From NCBI RefSeq assembly GCF_020535565.1, contig NZ_CP084758.1:2135501-2199500 (forward strand): a stretch of DNA of 64,000 bases, written 5' to 3'. The notes beneath the pieces were generated by a model. That model worked only from the letters and a program-made list of their open reading frames with translations. It did not search any database and had not been told where the DNA came from. How positions within the stretch are numbered: the stretch's first letter is position 1; the number at the start of each line of letters is the position of its first letter. This DNA is from Shinella sp. XGS7. GTDB lineage: Bacteria; Pseudomonadota; Gammaproteobacteria; Burkholderiales; Burkholderiaceae_C. Made by a program: the position numbers and the translations under genes. Positions 63,225 to 64,000 of this stretch are shown piece after piece.

Positions 63225-64000
63225 ATGATTGTTTACCGTGTCGAGATTGCCGATGCCCAGGCGCATCTGTTCCGGGTCACGCTGACCCTTCCCGCGCCCG
63301 CCGAGCAGCAGGTGCTGAGCCTGCCGGTCTGGATTCCCGGCAGCTATATGGTGCGTGAGTTCTCGCGCCATCTGCAGGGTCTGAGCGCCCGCCAGGGCGC
63401 GCGCGAGCTGCCCCTGCGCCAGCTGCGCAAGAACGCCTGGCAGGTGGATTGCCAGGGCCGCGCGGCCCTGGTGCTGAGCTACCAGGTCTATGCCTTCGAC
63501 CCCTCGGTGCGCGCTGCCTTTCTGGATGCGCAGCGCGGCTTCTTCAATGCCACCAGCCTGTGCCTACGGGCCCATGGCCGCGAGCAGGAGCCGCATGCCA
63601 TCGAGCTGGGGCCGCTGCCCGCGGGCTGGCAGGTGGCCACGGCCATGAACCCGGCCGAGCCCGGCCGCTATGTGGCGGCCGATTACGACGAGCTGCTGGA
63701 CCATCCCTTCGAGCTGGGCGCCTTCTGGCGCGGCCAGTTCATGGCCGGCGGCGTGCCGCATGAGCTGGTGGTGGCCGGTGCCCTGCCGGTGTTCGACGGC
63801 GAGCGACTGCTGGCCGACACCCAGCGCCTGTGCGAGGCCCAGATCGCCTTCTGGCATGGCCGCCGCAATGGTCATGCTGCGGTCGGCGGCACGCCGCCCT
63901 TCACGCGCTATGTCTTCCTGCTCAATGCGGTGGACGAAGGCTATGGCGGGCTTGAGCACCGCGCCAGCACCGCCCTGATCAGCGCGCGCCGCGACCTGCC
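63225..64000 (+). CDS. M61 family metallopeptidase (glycyl aminopeptidase-like), 3' end outside window
   Basis: The frame is open from ATG 63225 to the right edge (258 complete codons). The product has the M61 N-terminal domain: YRVEIADAQAHLFRVTLTLP, VWIPGSYMVREFSRHLQGLS, YDELLDHPFELGAFWRGQF and YVFLLNAVDEGYGGLEHRAS, which lead to the catalytic HExxH segment beyond the edge. No signal peptide is visible, suggesting a cytoplasmic enzyme. The full gene would normally also carry a PDZ domain. It starts 2 bp after the DUF3429 stop. Confidence 0.9.
   Translation, partial: MIVYRVEIADAQAHLFRVTLTLPAPAEQQVLSLPVWIPGSYMVREFSRHLQGLSARQGARELPLRQLRKNAWQVDCQGRAALVLSYQVYAFDPSVRAAFLDAQRGFFNATSLCLRAHGREQEPHAIELGPLPAGWQVATAMNPAEPGRYVAADYDELLDHPFELGAFWRGQFMAGGVPHELVVAGALPVFDGERLLADTQRLCEAQIAFWHGRRNGHAAVGGTPPFTRYVFLLNAVDEGYGGLEHRASTALISARRDL

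Overview
The window is a GC-rich, gene-dense chromosomal segment from a betaproteobacterium, most likely of the order Burkholderiales in the Leptothrix/Rubrivivax/Roseateles-like part of the tree. This rests on gene content and order: hemL, a ThiD-like kinase and rubredoxin next to a pilGHIJ-chpA cluster; yqgE-ruvX-pyrR-pyrB-pyrX; rhodanese-grxC-secB-gpsA; a ctaCDGE operon with SURF1, CtaA, CtaB and SCO; and rpoH behind a CIRCE element. I see no tRNA, rRNA, CRISPR array, insertion sequence or prophage. Most of it is ordinary core chromosome.

Layout. 1-7330 (minus strand): a large BTAD/AAA+ regulator cut by the left edge, then mpl, a HAD phosphatase, hemL and a divergent ThiD-like kinase. 7501-18735 (plus): rubredoxin, the twitching-motility chemosensory cluster pilG-pilH-pilI-pilJ-chpA, and a diguanylate cyclase. 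18796-25222: a TetR repressor with a perfect palindrome in front of it and a tripartite RND efflux operon. 25190-28259 (minus): a sensor kinase, a NarL-type regulator and a REC protein with a dead GGDEF domain. 28439-34413: photolyase, then a tightly overlapping pyrimidine-related operon ending in plsC. 34912-38215: porin, small periplasmic binding-like protein and chemoreceptor. 38322-43964: rhodanese, grxC, secB, gpsA, a Bug-type binding protein, trmL, comF and a BioC-like protein. 44239-53373: cytochrome aa3 oxidase with its assembly, heme A and copper genes. 53464-64000: rpoH, cheW, a MASE1-CHASE hybrid kinase, a membrane diguanylate cyclase, ychF, a UbiH-like monooxygenase, dsbC, a DUF3429 membrane protein and a partial M61 peptidase.

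How the parts connect. Signal transduction dominates: a Chp chemosensory array, a second chemoreceptor, a separate CheW, two active-looking diguanylate cyclases, one inactive GGDEF protein, two sensor kinases and a large ATP-binding regulator. Together these point to a surface-motile, c-di-GMP-using environmental bacterium. The oxidase region is a full set for building an aa3-type cytochrome c oxidase: structural subunits, heme A synthesis, CuB and CuA delivery, and SURF1.

Most notable observations: (1) ctaD (coxA) looks mosaic, with a central part whose codon use and residues are alphaproteobacterial in style between betaproteobacterial-looking ends; (2) a perfect CIRCE element lies upstream of rpoH; (3) the dihydroorotase-like pyrX has lost its metal-binding histidines; (4) the BTAD regulator carries a degenerate nucleotide-cyclase-like domain; (5) the oxidase operon has a second, divergent SCO-like gene and a 38-residue membrane gene. 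Family assignments come from reading the sequence and from memory; no database search was run.
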